A DNA stretch of 11,827 nt. Origin: an uncultured Flammeovirgaceae bacterium. GTDB lineage: Bacteria; Bacteroidota; Bacteroidia; Cytophagales; Cyclobacteriaceae. The position numbers and the translations under genes are program-made. How positions within the stretch are numbered: the stretch's first letter is position 1; each line of letters starts with the position of its first letter. Below the pieces are notes generated by a model. The model made no database searches. It saw nothing but the letters and a program-made list of their open reading frames with translations, and was not told the DNA's origin. Shown here in pieces: positions 5,178 through 11,827 of this stretch. The stretch covers positions 1 to 11,827 of the forward strand of contig CAKZPJ010000610.1 in the NCBI GenBank assembly GCA_937138955.1, in the 5' to 3' direction.

Positions 5178-8045
5178 TTAATTTATAAATTGAAATTCGG
5201 GTAGCAATACCACAGCCCATAGTAAATCCTGCACTTCTTCCACTCCGGGTTCAGTGCCTACTACATCAGTCATTAAACTCTGCTCCTGAGTATTGGGCAT
5301 TCGTCCGAAGGATTTTAGATATAGTTGGTTGACTAACTGTTCGCTATTGTTACCGTAACTAGCAAGCATAGTTTCCGCTCCTTCTTGCATAATAGTATTA
5401 AAAAACTCGCCATTGGTCAATTCCAAAGCTTGCAATAAGGTAGCCTGATCGTCCCGCGAGGTAGCTACGTTTTCCCGCGATGGACGACCCAATGCTTTCT
5501 GAAAAGGATCTAACGCAACCATAGAGGCCCGGGCAAACTTTTGTTCATCCTCCCGATCAAAGTCAAAACTAATGAGCTTTCCCCAGTATTTTGAATTTTG
5601 TTTTTTTACCGGTTCCCAGGCAATATCATCAAACTTAAGGGCAGTCCATTCCTGCTGAGGTTGAACATTAGTCGTTTTCCAATCACCGTCAGAAACTACG
5701 TAATCCTGGGTGCCATCGTCGTAGGTTAGTCGCAGAGCGAACAAAAGTCCGGCGGGATTAGCTACTTTACCTTCGTTTTCTCCCTCTATCGCCAGCACAT
5801 TTTCACCAGCGTGTAACTGACTGCTTAAATCTACCTGCTCCACTTTTCGCCAATCATTGCCTTCGGTAGCCAGTTTTTCGTTGACGTATAGTTTAAAAGA
5901 ATGATCGGCCGTAATCAATGCCTCCGCCGTTTGAAGGCTTTTGTTAGTCGGCAGATTGAACGCGTAGCGGAAGTAGCGCTTACCGGGTTTGGGTAAAACA
6001 TCCCGCTCAACCTCCACCTCCCGCGTCCATATCCAGGAAGCTTCTAACTTATCCGGCTCAGGATCGTAGGCCGCCGAATAATAGACGGGAGTAACTACCT
6101 GGCTCAGGGCATCGGCAAACTGCTCGGCGCTCAGCCGTCGGCGAGCCGGACCGGTAAATACGTACTCTTCTGACATCAGTGAGGCTACTCTATCGTACCG
6201 TACCGAAGGCAGTTGGTAAGCCTGAGAGGTCATTATTCTCTCGAGCAGATGTTTCAGATCGTAATTATGGTCGATAAAATCAGCGGCTAGCCAGTTTAAT
6301 AAATCGGCACTCCAGGGCGAATTATCCATTTCATCCAGCGGTACAATAATTCCCCGACCCATGAGTCGATCCCAAAGCCGATTGGTAATGGTGCGGTACA
6401 AGCGTCCGTTCTCGGGTTGTACTATCACTTCGGAAAGTGCTTTTAGCTTTTCCTTGACCGTTTCAGCTTCTATTTCGCCTAGTTCCGGATAGAGAAATGC
6501 TACCTCCGACATTTTTCCGGTAGGCTTATCGCAACGATATATTTCCAGGGTAGAATCAGCAAAGATGTTGGCAAAGCCGTAGGCTTGATTTAGCGTAACA
6601 TTGCTCACGAAGCTGTTATGGCAGGAAGCACATTTGAGGTTCACTCCCATCAGCGACTGCGAGATATTCTGAGCCGCCTGCATCTCGGTGCGCTGACTAG
6701 CGTTAACCACTCCCCGCCACTGAATACCCTTGATGAAGCCTTCGGATTCTCCGGTGGGGTTAGTTAGCTCTCTAACCATCTCGTTGTAAGGTTTATTTGT
6801 GAGTAAAGCTTGATACAGCCAGCCGGTAATTTGCTTACGTCCTCCGGTAATAAATCCAGTTCCCGAGTAGTCGTTTCTTAACAGGTCATTCCAGAAACTC
6901 AGCCAGTGCTGGGTGTAGTTTTTATCATCACTTAGTAATTCTTTTACCAGTTGGTTGCGCTTATCCGGCGATGAATCTTTCTCAAAAGCACTCACTTCTT
7001 CCGGGCTGGGTAACAGACCGATAGCATCCAGATAGGCCCGGCGAATAAACGTTCTATCATCTACTGCGTCGGGAACCTCAACATCCTGTTCCTCAAAATA
7101 AGCAACTGTGAGACGATCTACCGGATGCTTCAGATGGTCGGTACCTTCGGGAAGTTCGGGTTGAGACAGAGCCAACTCAGCCTCCGGAAATACCTTCAGC
7201 GATTCATCGGCCCAGTAAGCTCCCTGGTCGATCCAAAGGGCAATTAACTCGATTTCTCCCGCAGACAATGCTTTACCTTTACCCGGCATAGACTCTTCAT
7301 CATCTCGAGGTAATTTCACCCGACGAATAATTTCGCTATGCTCAGCATCGCCTTTAATCAATATTTCACCTGATTCACCACCTCGCATTACTCCTTCTTC
7401 ATTCTCCAGCACCAGTTCGCCCTTTTGCTTAAGTTCGCTATGGCATTGGTAGCAGTTATGGGCAAAGATTGCTCTTACCTCTAGATTCAGCCGACTCAGT
7501 TGACTCTCACTTAGCGCAGCACTCTCATCCGATACTGAGGCGAATTCGGTCAGCAGTTCGGCGGCTTGCCCTTCCTCGTAACCATCATTATTCCAAGGAA
7601 ACGTGCTACTCAGGAAATCTTCTCCGTGCGTAAGACTGGCTCCTAAATGTCCGGCTACGGTGAGAACCCCTACCGTCAGAAACAGCAGACTCCGGTAATA
7701 CATCAATTGCTGATAACCATTTTGCTGAAGTCGGTACAACTGCCAAGCGGTAAGTACGCCCAAAACCGCGGTAGCGATACCCAGTCGGAGATGATTATCG
7801 ACTAATTGACCCTGATAATCATCTACCTGATACAAAATAAATCCTAAAGTCGCGGAGGCTACCGCGCTCATTGCTCCCAGATAGATAATCCACCGAATAC
7901 CTTCCCGTAACCCTGGTCGCTTTCCGTTTAAGGTTAGTAACTCCATAAAAAGACCCACTACTAATAAGCCTACGGGAAAGTGTACCAGCAGCGGATGCAG
8001 CCGACCTAAAAATTCAGAAATCCAAGAAAATGCGTTTTCTTCCAT
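5178..8045 (-). CDS. Membrane-anchored di-heme DUF2231/PSCyt1/DUF1549/DUF1553 protein
   Basis: The 955-residue product is a multidomain protein. Residues 1-140 carry four hydrophobic segments (about 17-37, 52-74, 86-104, 117-134) with HPLLVHFPVGL (17-27) and GHLGASLTHGEDFL, typical of DUF2231-like membrane domains. A Planctomycete-type cytochrome c domain (PSCyt1) follows, with CYQCH (198-202) and a likely axial Met in ESMPGKGKALS (Met253). DUF1549 (PSCyt2) spans about 305-500, with HPVDRLTVAYFEE, RRAYLDAIGLLPSPEE and a second heme site, CASCH (472-476). DUF1553 (PSD1) begins near 545 (TNRLWDRLMGRG, LLNWLAADFIDHNYDLKHL, RRRLSAEQFADAL) and resumes at about 840-955 (LGRPSRENVATSRDDQATLLQALELTNG). 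Between these lies a beta-sandwich-like insert (about 668-795; FKLYVNEKLA, HAGENVLAIEGEN). There is no separate signal peptide; the anchor should place the heme domains in the periplasm. The catalytic role is unknown; a periplasmic redox or sugar-modifying enzyme is my inference. Confidence 0.9.
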   Translation of the reverse strand: MEENAFSWISEFLGRLHPLLVHFPVGLLVVGLFMELLTLNGKRPGLREGIRWIIYLGAMSAVASATLGFILYQVDDYQGQLVDNHLRLGIATAVLGVLTAWQLYRLQQNGYQQLMYYRSLLFLTVGVLTVAGHLGASLTHGEDFLSSTFPWNNDGYEEGQAAELLTEFASVSDESAALSESQLSRLNLEVRAIFAHNCYQCHSELKQKGELVLENEEGVMRGGESGEILIKGDAEHSEIIRRVKLPRDDEESMPGKGKALSAGEIELIALWIDQGAYWADESLKVFPEAELALSQPELPEGTDHLKHPVDRLTVAYFEEQDVEVPDAVDDRTFIRRAYLDAIGLLPSPEEVSAFEKDSSPDKRNQLVKELLSDDKNYTQHWLSFWNDLLRNDYSGTGFITGGRKQITGWLYQALLTNKPYNEMVRELTNPTGESEGFIKGIQWRGVVNASQRTEMQAAQNISQSLMGVNLKCASCHNSFVSNVTLNQAYGFANIFADSTLEIYRCDKPTGKMSEVAFLYPELGEIEAETVKEKLKALSEVIVQPENGRLYRTITNRLWDRLMGRGIIVPLDEMDNSPWSADLLNWLAADFIDHNYDLKHLLERIMTSQAYQLPSVRYDRVASLMSEEYVFTGPARRRLSAEQFADALSQVVTPVYYSAAYDPEPDKLEASWIWTREVEVERDVLPKPGKRYFRYAFNLPTNKSLQTAEALITADHSFKLYVNEKLATEGNDWRKVEQVDLSSQLHAGENVLAIEGENEGKVANPAGLLFALRLTYDDGTQDYVVSDGDWKTTNVQPQQEWTALKFDDIAWEPVKKQNSKYWGKLISFDFDREDEQKFARASMVALDPFQKALGRPSRENVATSRDDQATLLQALELTNGEFFNTIMQEGAETMLASYGNNSEQLVNQLYLKSFGRMPNTQEQSLMTDVVGTEPGVEEVQDLLWAVVLLPEFQFIN

Positions 8046-8171
8046 TGTATAATCTTTCTCTTACTGCTGTTCGCGCTAGGCAGGAGAGCTATCAGCCTGC
8101 TACAGCTAGGTTGTATTGAAGATACCACTTACTAGTGTGGTCTGCAAACCAGCCTAGTTTCTTAAGGTTAC

Positions 8172-9689
8172 TTAGCGAATCAGCTCATCAAATTTAATAG
8201 GTTTACCTTCCCACAGCCATTCTTCGTTCTCTCTGACCAAGATACGAGCCCTACTGCCCGGAGCGTGCTGAGCATCTTCAGCAGGTAGCCAAGCAGCGAG
8301 TTCGGAAATTACCTCCGCATATTCGGAGTTTTTAGCCAGATTAGCCCACTCACCGGGGTCACGAAGATGATCGTAAAGTTCTTCACTGCCATCGGCGTAG
8401 CGGATGTACCGCCACCGCTCCGAACGCACCGCGACATCCCAGGGATTATGGGTAGTAATAGCCGGTTGCTCGCGGGGGGTAGCAGCATTCTTGAGTTGCG
8501 GTACCAGCGATAGTCCTTCCAGTCCGGATTTTGTCGGCAATCCAGCTAGTTCTACCAAAGTAGGATACATATCCAGCAGCTCCGCGGGTTGCGATGACTG
8601 AGCATTTGTTGACACCCCTTGCCCGGCAAATATCAACGGTACACGGGTTGACCGTTCCCATAACGTATTTTTACCAGTAATGTCCTTCTCCCCCAAATGA
8701 TACCCATGATCTGACCAGAACACAACGATGGTGTTATCATCTAAGCCTTGAGTTTCCAATGCATCCAGCACGCGCCCCACCTGGGCATCCATAAAACTAA
8801 TGGTCGCTAGGTAGGCCCGCACTTTGGCTCGCCACTGATTATTTTCTATCACCCACGATAGTCGGGGTTCGGGAAGAAACCAGTGTAAATACCAAGCAAA
8901 GTTGGGTACATCATCCCGGTCGCCTTCGGGAGCAGGGGGAAGTATAATGCCTTCTTCCGGATAAAGATCGAACCACTTTTGGGTAGTATACAGCGGCACG
9001 TGGGGTTTATTAAACCCGACCGCTAGGAAGAACGGTTTTTCACGAATATCCTCCCGGGCTAGTTGCTCTACCGCCCAGGTAGCCACTTGGTAATCGTCCA
9101 TAGCCGCCTCATCATCTACCGGATATACGCCCCAATCTACTAAGGGGTGGTTCACCATATCTAATGGTTCTTTAACTAGCTTTTGTTCCGGCATGGGTGC
9201 GTGTCCTCCGTTGGGGCCCCATTCCTGAAATTCAACTTCACGTTCTTCCGGGGTAATACCAGCGTGTAACACTTTACCTCCCGATAGGGTGCGGTAGCCG
9301 TTTGCCGCAAAATGCTGAGGTAGCGTTATTACATCTTTCGTTTTTTCTATCTGCCGATGACGGGGGGCTAGCCCGTAAATACCGGTAGTGGAAGGCCGCA
9401 GCCCGGTCATGATACTCACCCGCGAGGGGTTGCAAAGCGGAGCCTGCGTATGGGCGTTGGTGAACAGCGTACCCCGCGCCGCCAGTCGGTCAATGTTCGG
9501 AGTCTTCACCTGGGGATGCCCGTTAAGAACTCCTATCCAGTCGTTGAGGTCATCACTGGCAATGAATAATACATTTGGACGATTTGTCTCATTATTTTCT
9601 TGAGCCAGGTGAAGATTGGGGATAAAAAGGTTTATAGCCAATGCAAGTATAAAAGCTTCTAACTGGATATTCTGTATTTTATTGATCAT
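8172..9689 (-). CDS. Periplasmic sulfatase, iduronate-2-sulfatase-like (S1 family)
   Basis: The 505-residue product hydrolyses sulfate esters, probably on a glycan, in the periplasm. An N-terminal signal peptide is visible (hydrophobic AFILALAINLFIPNLHLAQ, about 12-30). Metal ligands sit in ASDDLND (Asp46, Asp47). The formylglycine motif is C86-N-P-S-R, within APLCNPSRVSIMTG, so Cys86 should be converted to formylglycine by a maturation enzyme not encoded here. Further active-site elements are GGKVLHAG (137-144), NKPHVP (227-232), SDHGYHLGEKD (326-336) and Lys340 in TGKNTLWERSTRVP. The opening (DWIGVLNGHPQVKTPNIDRLA) and the ending (VRSERWRYIRYADGSEELYD) match iduronate-2-sulfatase-like members of family S1. 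It lies between the sugar transporter and the cytochrome gene, in the same orientation. The true substrate is not predictable from sequence alone. Confidence 0.95.
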   Translation of the reverse strand: MINKIQNIQLEAFILALAINLFIPNLHLAQENNETNRPNVLFIASDDLNDWIGVLNGHPQVKTPNIDRLAARGTLFTNAHTQAPLCNPSRVSIMTGLRPSTTGIYGLAPRHRQIEKTKDVITLPQHFAANGYRTLSGGKVLHAGITPEEREVEFQEWGPNGGHAPMPEQKLVKEPLDMVNHPLVDWGVYPVDDEAAMDDYQVATWAVEQLAREDIREKPFFLAVGFNKPHVPLYTTQKWFDLYPEEGIILPPAPEGDRDDVPNFAWYLHWFLPEPRLSWVIENNQWRAKVRAYLATISFMDAQVGRVLDALETQGLDDNTIVVFWSDHGYHLGEKDITGKNTLWERSTRVPLIFAGQGVSTNAQSSQPAELLDMYPTLVELAGLPTKSGLEGLSLVPQLKNAATPREQPAITTHNPWDVAVRSERWRYIRYADGSEELYDHLRDPGEWANLAKNSEYAEVISELAAWLPAEDAQHAPGSRARILVRENEEWLWEGKPIKFDELIR

Positions 9690-9759
9690 CGGTAGAGGTA
9701 TAGGAAGTGTGGATATTAGAGCTAAAAATAGTTGATGTTATCAAAAGCCACCACTTTCC

Positions 9760-11199
9760 TTATGCTTTTTCGGCCATGGTGGGAGCTTTATGCGAATCGC
9801 CCACCAGCTCTTGCTCAATTTCTTCTAAGGTTTTTCCCTTGGTTTCGGGTAGAATTAGATACAGCACGACAAAACCTACGGCACAGATGAGTCCGTACAA
9901 CCAGAAGTTATTGGCCCAGCCTAGGTTTTCTTTAATTGTTGGAAAGCTAAAGGTAAGCGTAAAATTACCTACCCAATGGGCGAAGGCAGCAATGGACATG
10001 GCTGCGCCACGAATCCGGTTGGGAAAAATTTCGGATAGCACTACCCATAGTAAAGGTGCAAGGGTAACCGAGTAAAATAGCACATTGGCTAGCACCAGTA
10101 GTACAATCACAGAACCTTGATAGTCGGCGTAGAAGCAGTAACCGATGAGAGCGTAGACTACCGCCATAGAAGAAGTGCCAAATAACAACAACGTTTTTCG
10201 TCCCAGTTTATCTACCGTTAGCATGGTGATGATTACCGCCAGTACCATCACCGTACCGATGACCACAATATTAAGCATCATCTGCTGGAGATTGTATCCC
10301 GCTGCCTGGAAAATATCGGCCGCGTAGTAGATAATCACGTTCAGCCCACTCCACTGCTGTAGGAATGAGAGAAATACTCCCAAACCAACCAACTTCAGAA
10401 TCCGACTATTGAGTAGTTCTTTAAAATTTACCTGGGATACATCTTCTTGTGATAGTGTTTGCTTTACTTCATTAATCTGTTTTTGCGCATATGCGTTGCC
10501 CCCAACTTTTTGCAACACCTGTTCACCTTCAGCAACTCGCCCGTTTTTTACTAGCCAACGGACACTTTCCGGCACTAAAAACATGAGGGCAAAGAAGGCG
10601 AAAGCTGGAATAGCTTCCACCCCAAACATCCATCGCCAGCCGATTTGCCCACTCCAGCTTTGAGCAATAACCGCAGCGGTAGCATCTACGGGCAAGTCAG
10701 TATCCAGCAGAGAGATACGCCAGTTCACAATCTGCGCCATCAGCACCCCAATCATCACCAGCAGTTGATTAATCGTAACGAACATACCGCGCTTCTCGGG
10801 CGGGGAAACTTCAGCAATGTACATGGGCGACAGGTTCAGTGCAATCCCCATGGCCACTCCACCAATAATCCGATAGGTGTTAAACCAGGTAAAATCCGAA
10901 GCCAGCGCCGTACCGATGGCTGACAAGGTGAACAATGCTCCCGAAAATATGAGCAAGCGTTTACGTCCGTAGCGGTCACTCAGTGCCACGCAAGCTAAAG
11001 CCCCCGCCATACAACCCACTAGTGCCGAACTGGTACCCCAGCCCTGTAATGCCGGAGTATCTAACTGAAAGAAAGGCTCGTAGTACGGTTTAGCCCCACC
11101 GACCACTACCCAGTCGTAGCCGAAAAGGAAACCACCTAGGGCGGCGGTAAGGCTGATTAGCCAAAGGTACGTCTGATTGTAGGTAGTCGGTTGGTTCAT
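9760..11199 (-). CDS. Sugar-porter family MFS transporter (sugar:H+ symporter type)
   Basis: The 479-residue product is a twelve-helix inner-membrane transporter of the major facilitator superfamily, sugar-porter branch (XylE/GalP/GLUT relatives). Signatures appear in order: GGFLFGYDWVVVGG (22-35) in helix 1, DRYGRK (75-80) after helix 2, SPMYIAEVSPPEKRG (124-138), NQLLVMIG with Gln145, PESVRWLVKNGR (210-221), QQWSGLNVIIYYA (281-293; the Gln-Gln and Asn287 correspond to sugar-binding residues in XylE), VDKLGRK (329-335), and PETKGKTLEEIE (451-462) at the C-terminus. It lacks a SusC-type outer-membrane function, so it should move a monosaccharide from periplasm to cytoplasm. It sits between two sulfatase genes, 70 and 80 bp from them, so the substrate is probably the desulfated sugar. 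The exact sugar is unknown. Confidence 0.95.
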   Translation of the reverse strand: MNQPTTYNQTYLWLISLTAALGGFLFGYDWVVVGGAKPYYEPFFQLDTPALQGWGTSSALVGCMAGALACVALSDRYGRKRLLIFSGALFTLSAIGTALASDFTWFNTYRIIGGVAMGIALNLSPMYIAEVSPPEKRGMFVTINQLLVMIGVLMAQIVNWRISLLDTDLPVDATAAVIAQSWSGQIGWRWMFGVEAIPAFAFFALMFLVPESVRWLVKNGRVAEGEQVLQKVGGNAYAQKQINEVKQTLSQEDVSQVNFKELLNSRILKLVGLGVFLSFLQQWSGLNVIIYYAADIFQAAGYNLQQMMLNIVVIGTVMVLAVIITMLTVDKLGRKTLLLFGTSSMAVVYALIGYCFYADYQGSVIVLLVLANVLFYSVTLAPLLWVVLSEIFPNRIRGAAMSIAAFAHWVGNFTLTFSFPTIKENLGWANNFWLYGLICAVGFVVLYLILPETKGKTLEEIEQELVGDSHKAPTMAEKA

Positions 11200-11227
11200 A
11201 TATTCTGAGTTTCAGACTCCCAATTTA

Positions 11228-11269
11228 CAGGTTTCAAGCTATTTTCTAAAACCTGGAACTTGGAACCTG
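11228..11269. repeat. Imperfect inverted repeat in the sulfatase-transporter spacer
   Basis: CAGGTTTCAAG (11228-11238) is complementary to CTTGGAACCTG (11259-11269) at ten of eleven positions, with a 20-base loop. In the minus-strand transcript it would form an interrupted hairpin between the sulfatase stop and the transporter start. No T tract follows, so it is not a terminator. The right arm overlaps the heptad repeat at 11250-11270. Confidence 0.45.
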
Positions 11270-11270
11270 A
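11250..11270. repeat. Three-unit heptad repeat AACYTGR
   Basis: Three contiguous seven-base units, AACCTGG (11250-11256), AACTTGG (11257-11263) and AACCTGA (11264-11270), fit AACYTGR. A fourth unit starts with AAC and then diverges. The tract starts 10 bases after the adjoining sulfatase stop codon, in the transcribed direction. It parallels the period-7 tract at 5103-5123. Confidence 0.5.
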
Positions 11271-11279
11271 AACATCCAA

Positions 11280-11827
11280 CTAATACTTCTCAATGGGTAC
11301 GGCATTCCAACTTTCCCGGGGAGCTTGATGAAACTGTTGAATAGCTTCCAGTAGCCTTTCTTCAATTTCGGGATGCTGACCTTTCAAGTTGTAGAGTTCG
11401 CGGTGGTCTTGAGCAAGATTAAATAGTTCAGTAGGTTTCAGGCTATCGGTGAGTAGTTTCCATTTTCCATCAATGGCTACCGATGTGGCGTAGGGAGTAG
11501 GTTTTGATCCTTGGTTTTGGAAGTGACGGTACAAGTCCATCTGCCACAACAAAGGCTCTCGTTCTACTGCTGCCTGATCGTCCAGTAGTACCGGTAACAT
11601 ATTTACTCCGTCTAAATCCTTAGGTAGCTGATTTACCTCGGCTACACTAGCAATCGTCGGCAGAAGATCAGCCATGTGCATCGGTTGGAAGCGGTGCTGT
11701 CCAGTGGGAATATGATTAGGCCACACCGCAAACATCGGCACCCGAATACCCCCCTCGTGCAAGTCAGTCTTTCCCCCTTTGAATGGCCCCGGACTCCCCT
11801 GATAAGCCGGGCCGTTATCGGAAGTAA
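11280..11827 (-). CDS. Sulfatase (S1 family), C-terminal fragment cut by the window edge
   Basis: The gene continues beyond the window's end; 181 residues are visible before the TAG stop, reading from the codon at 11825-11823. The fragment starts TSDNGPAYQGSPGPFKGGK, which holds the Asp-Asn pair that binds calcium and the downstream Lys of S1 sulfatases. It continues LHEGGIRVPMFAVWP and HMADLLPTIASVAE, the conserved end of the catalytic domain. The small C-terminal subdomain follows, with VAIDGKWKLLTDSLKPTELFNL and DHRELYNLKGQHPEIEERLL. The formylglycine Cys and the N-terminal metal ligands are outside the window. The TTG within this frame at 11762 is an ordinary Leu codon, not a start. It is the first visible gene of the minus-strand cluster and differs clearly from the 8172-9689 sulfatase, so the two probably attack different sulfate positions or sugars. 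Confidence 0.94.
   Translation of the reverse strand, partial: TSDNGPAYQGSPGPFKGGKTDLHEGGIRVPMFAVWPNHIPTGQHRFQPMHMADLLPTIASVAEVNQLPKDLDGVNMLPVLLDDQAAVEREPLLWQMDLYRHFQNQGSKPTPYATSVAIDGKWKLLTDSLKPTELFNLAQDHRELYNLKGQHPEIEERLLEAIQQFHQAPRESWNAVPIEKY

Noticed and set aside
8127..8160. Short stem-like pairings (such as ACCAC/GTGGT) in the spacer between the sulfatase and the cytochrome gene
   Set aside because: Arms are only four or five bases with mismatches and no T tract, too weak to call a terminator or processing site.
9707..10075. Plus-strand open frame opposite the end of the sugar-transporter gene
   Set aside because: It lies antisense to strongly conserved transporter sequence, and its translation shows no domain or consistent protein character.
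1..11827. Search for tRNA, rRNA, CRISPR arrays, insertion sequences and phage attachment sites
   Set aside because: I saw no cloverleaf, repeat-spacer array, transposase or terminal inverted repeats anywhere in the window.

Overview
The window looks like part of a polysaccharide-utilisation locus (PUL) from a member of the Bacteroidota, most plausibly a marine or sulfated-glycan-degrading Cytophagales-type bacterium. The evidence is a SusC/SusD pair, the near absence of strong Shine-Dalgarno sequences, a SusD lipoprotein signal, a Bacteroidota-style ECF sigma factor, S1-family sulfatases, and DUF1501 and DUF1549/DUF1553 proteins, which are abundant in sulfatase-rich Planctomycetes, Verrucomicrobia and some Bacteroidota. 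The genus assignment is only an inference; there is no rRNA in the window.

Layout. On the plus strand, 1-446 is the 3' end of a SusC-type TonB-dependent receptor. It is followed after 38 bp by a complete SusD/RagB lipoprotein (485-1990) and a clear rho-independent terminator (2012-2056). A gene-free stretch of about 375 bp holds several dyads, including a perfect 18-bp dyad just ahead of an ECF sigma-70 gene (2431-3063). That sigma factor has an unusual hydrophobic C-terminal tail and no anti-sigma gene beside it. Converging on it from the minus strand is a small three-helix membrane protein of unknown function (3109-3519).

The rest of the window (3634-11827) is one minus-strand cluster, transcribed from high to low coordinates: a sulfatase cut by the window edge (11280-11827), a sugar-porter MFS transporter (9760-11199), an iduronate-2-sulfatase-like sulfatase (8172-9689), a membrane-anchored di-heme DUF2231/PSCyt1/DUF1549/DUF1553 protein (5178-8045), and a Tat-exported DUF1501 protein (3634-5067). 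Spacers are 70-126 bp and none holds a convincing terminator, so co-transcription is likely. Two spacers carry short period-7 tandem repeats next to inverted repeats.

Working model (inference): SusC/SusD import sulfated oligosaccharides across the outer membrane, the sulfatases remove sulfate in the periplasm, and the MFS protein takes the freed monosaccharide across the inner membrane. The DUF1501 and DUF1549/1553 proteins are a pair of unknown biochemical role. The two CxxCH motifs and the heme-like membrane anchor suggest a periplasmic redox step on a sugar or sugar derivative, feeding electrons to the membrane. This embedded redox module, whose large subunit carries a beta-sandwich domain inserted into its DUF1553 region, is the most interesting element of the window. 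No glycoside hydrolase or polysaccharide lyase is visible here.
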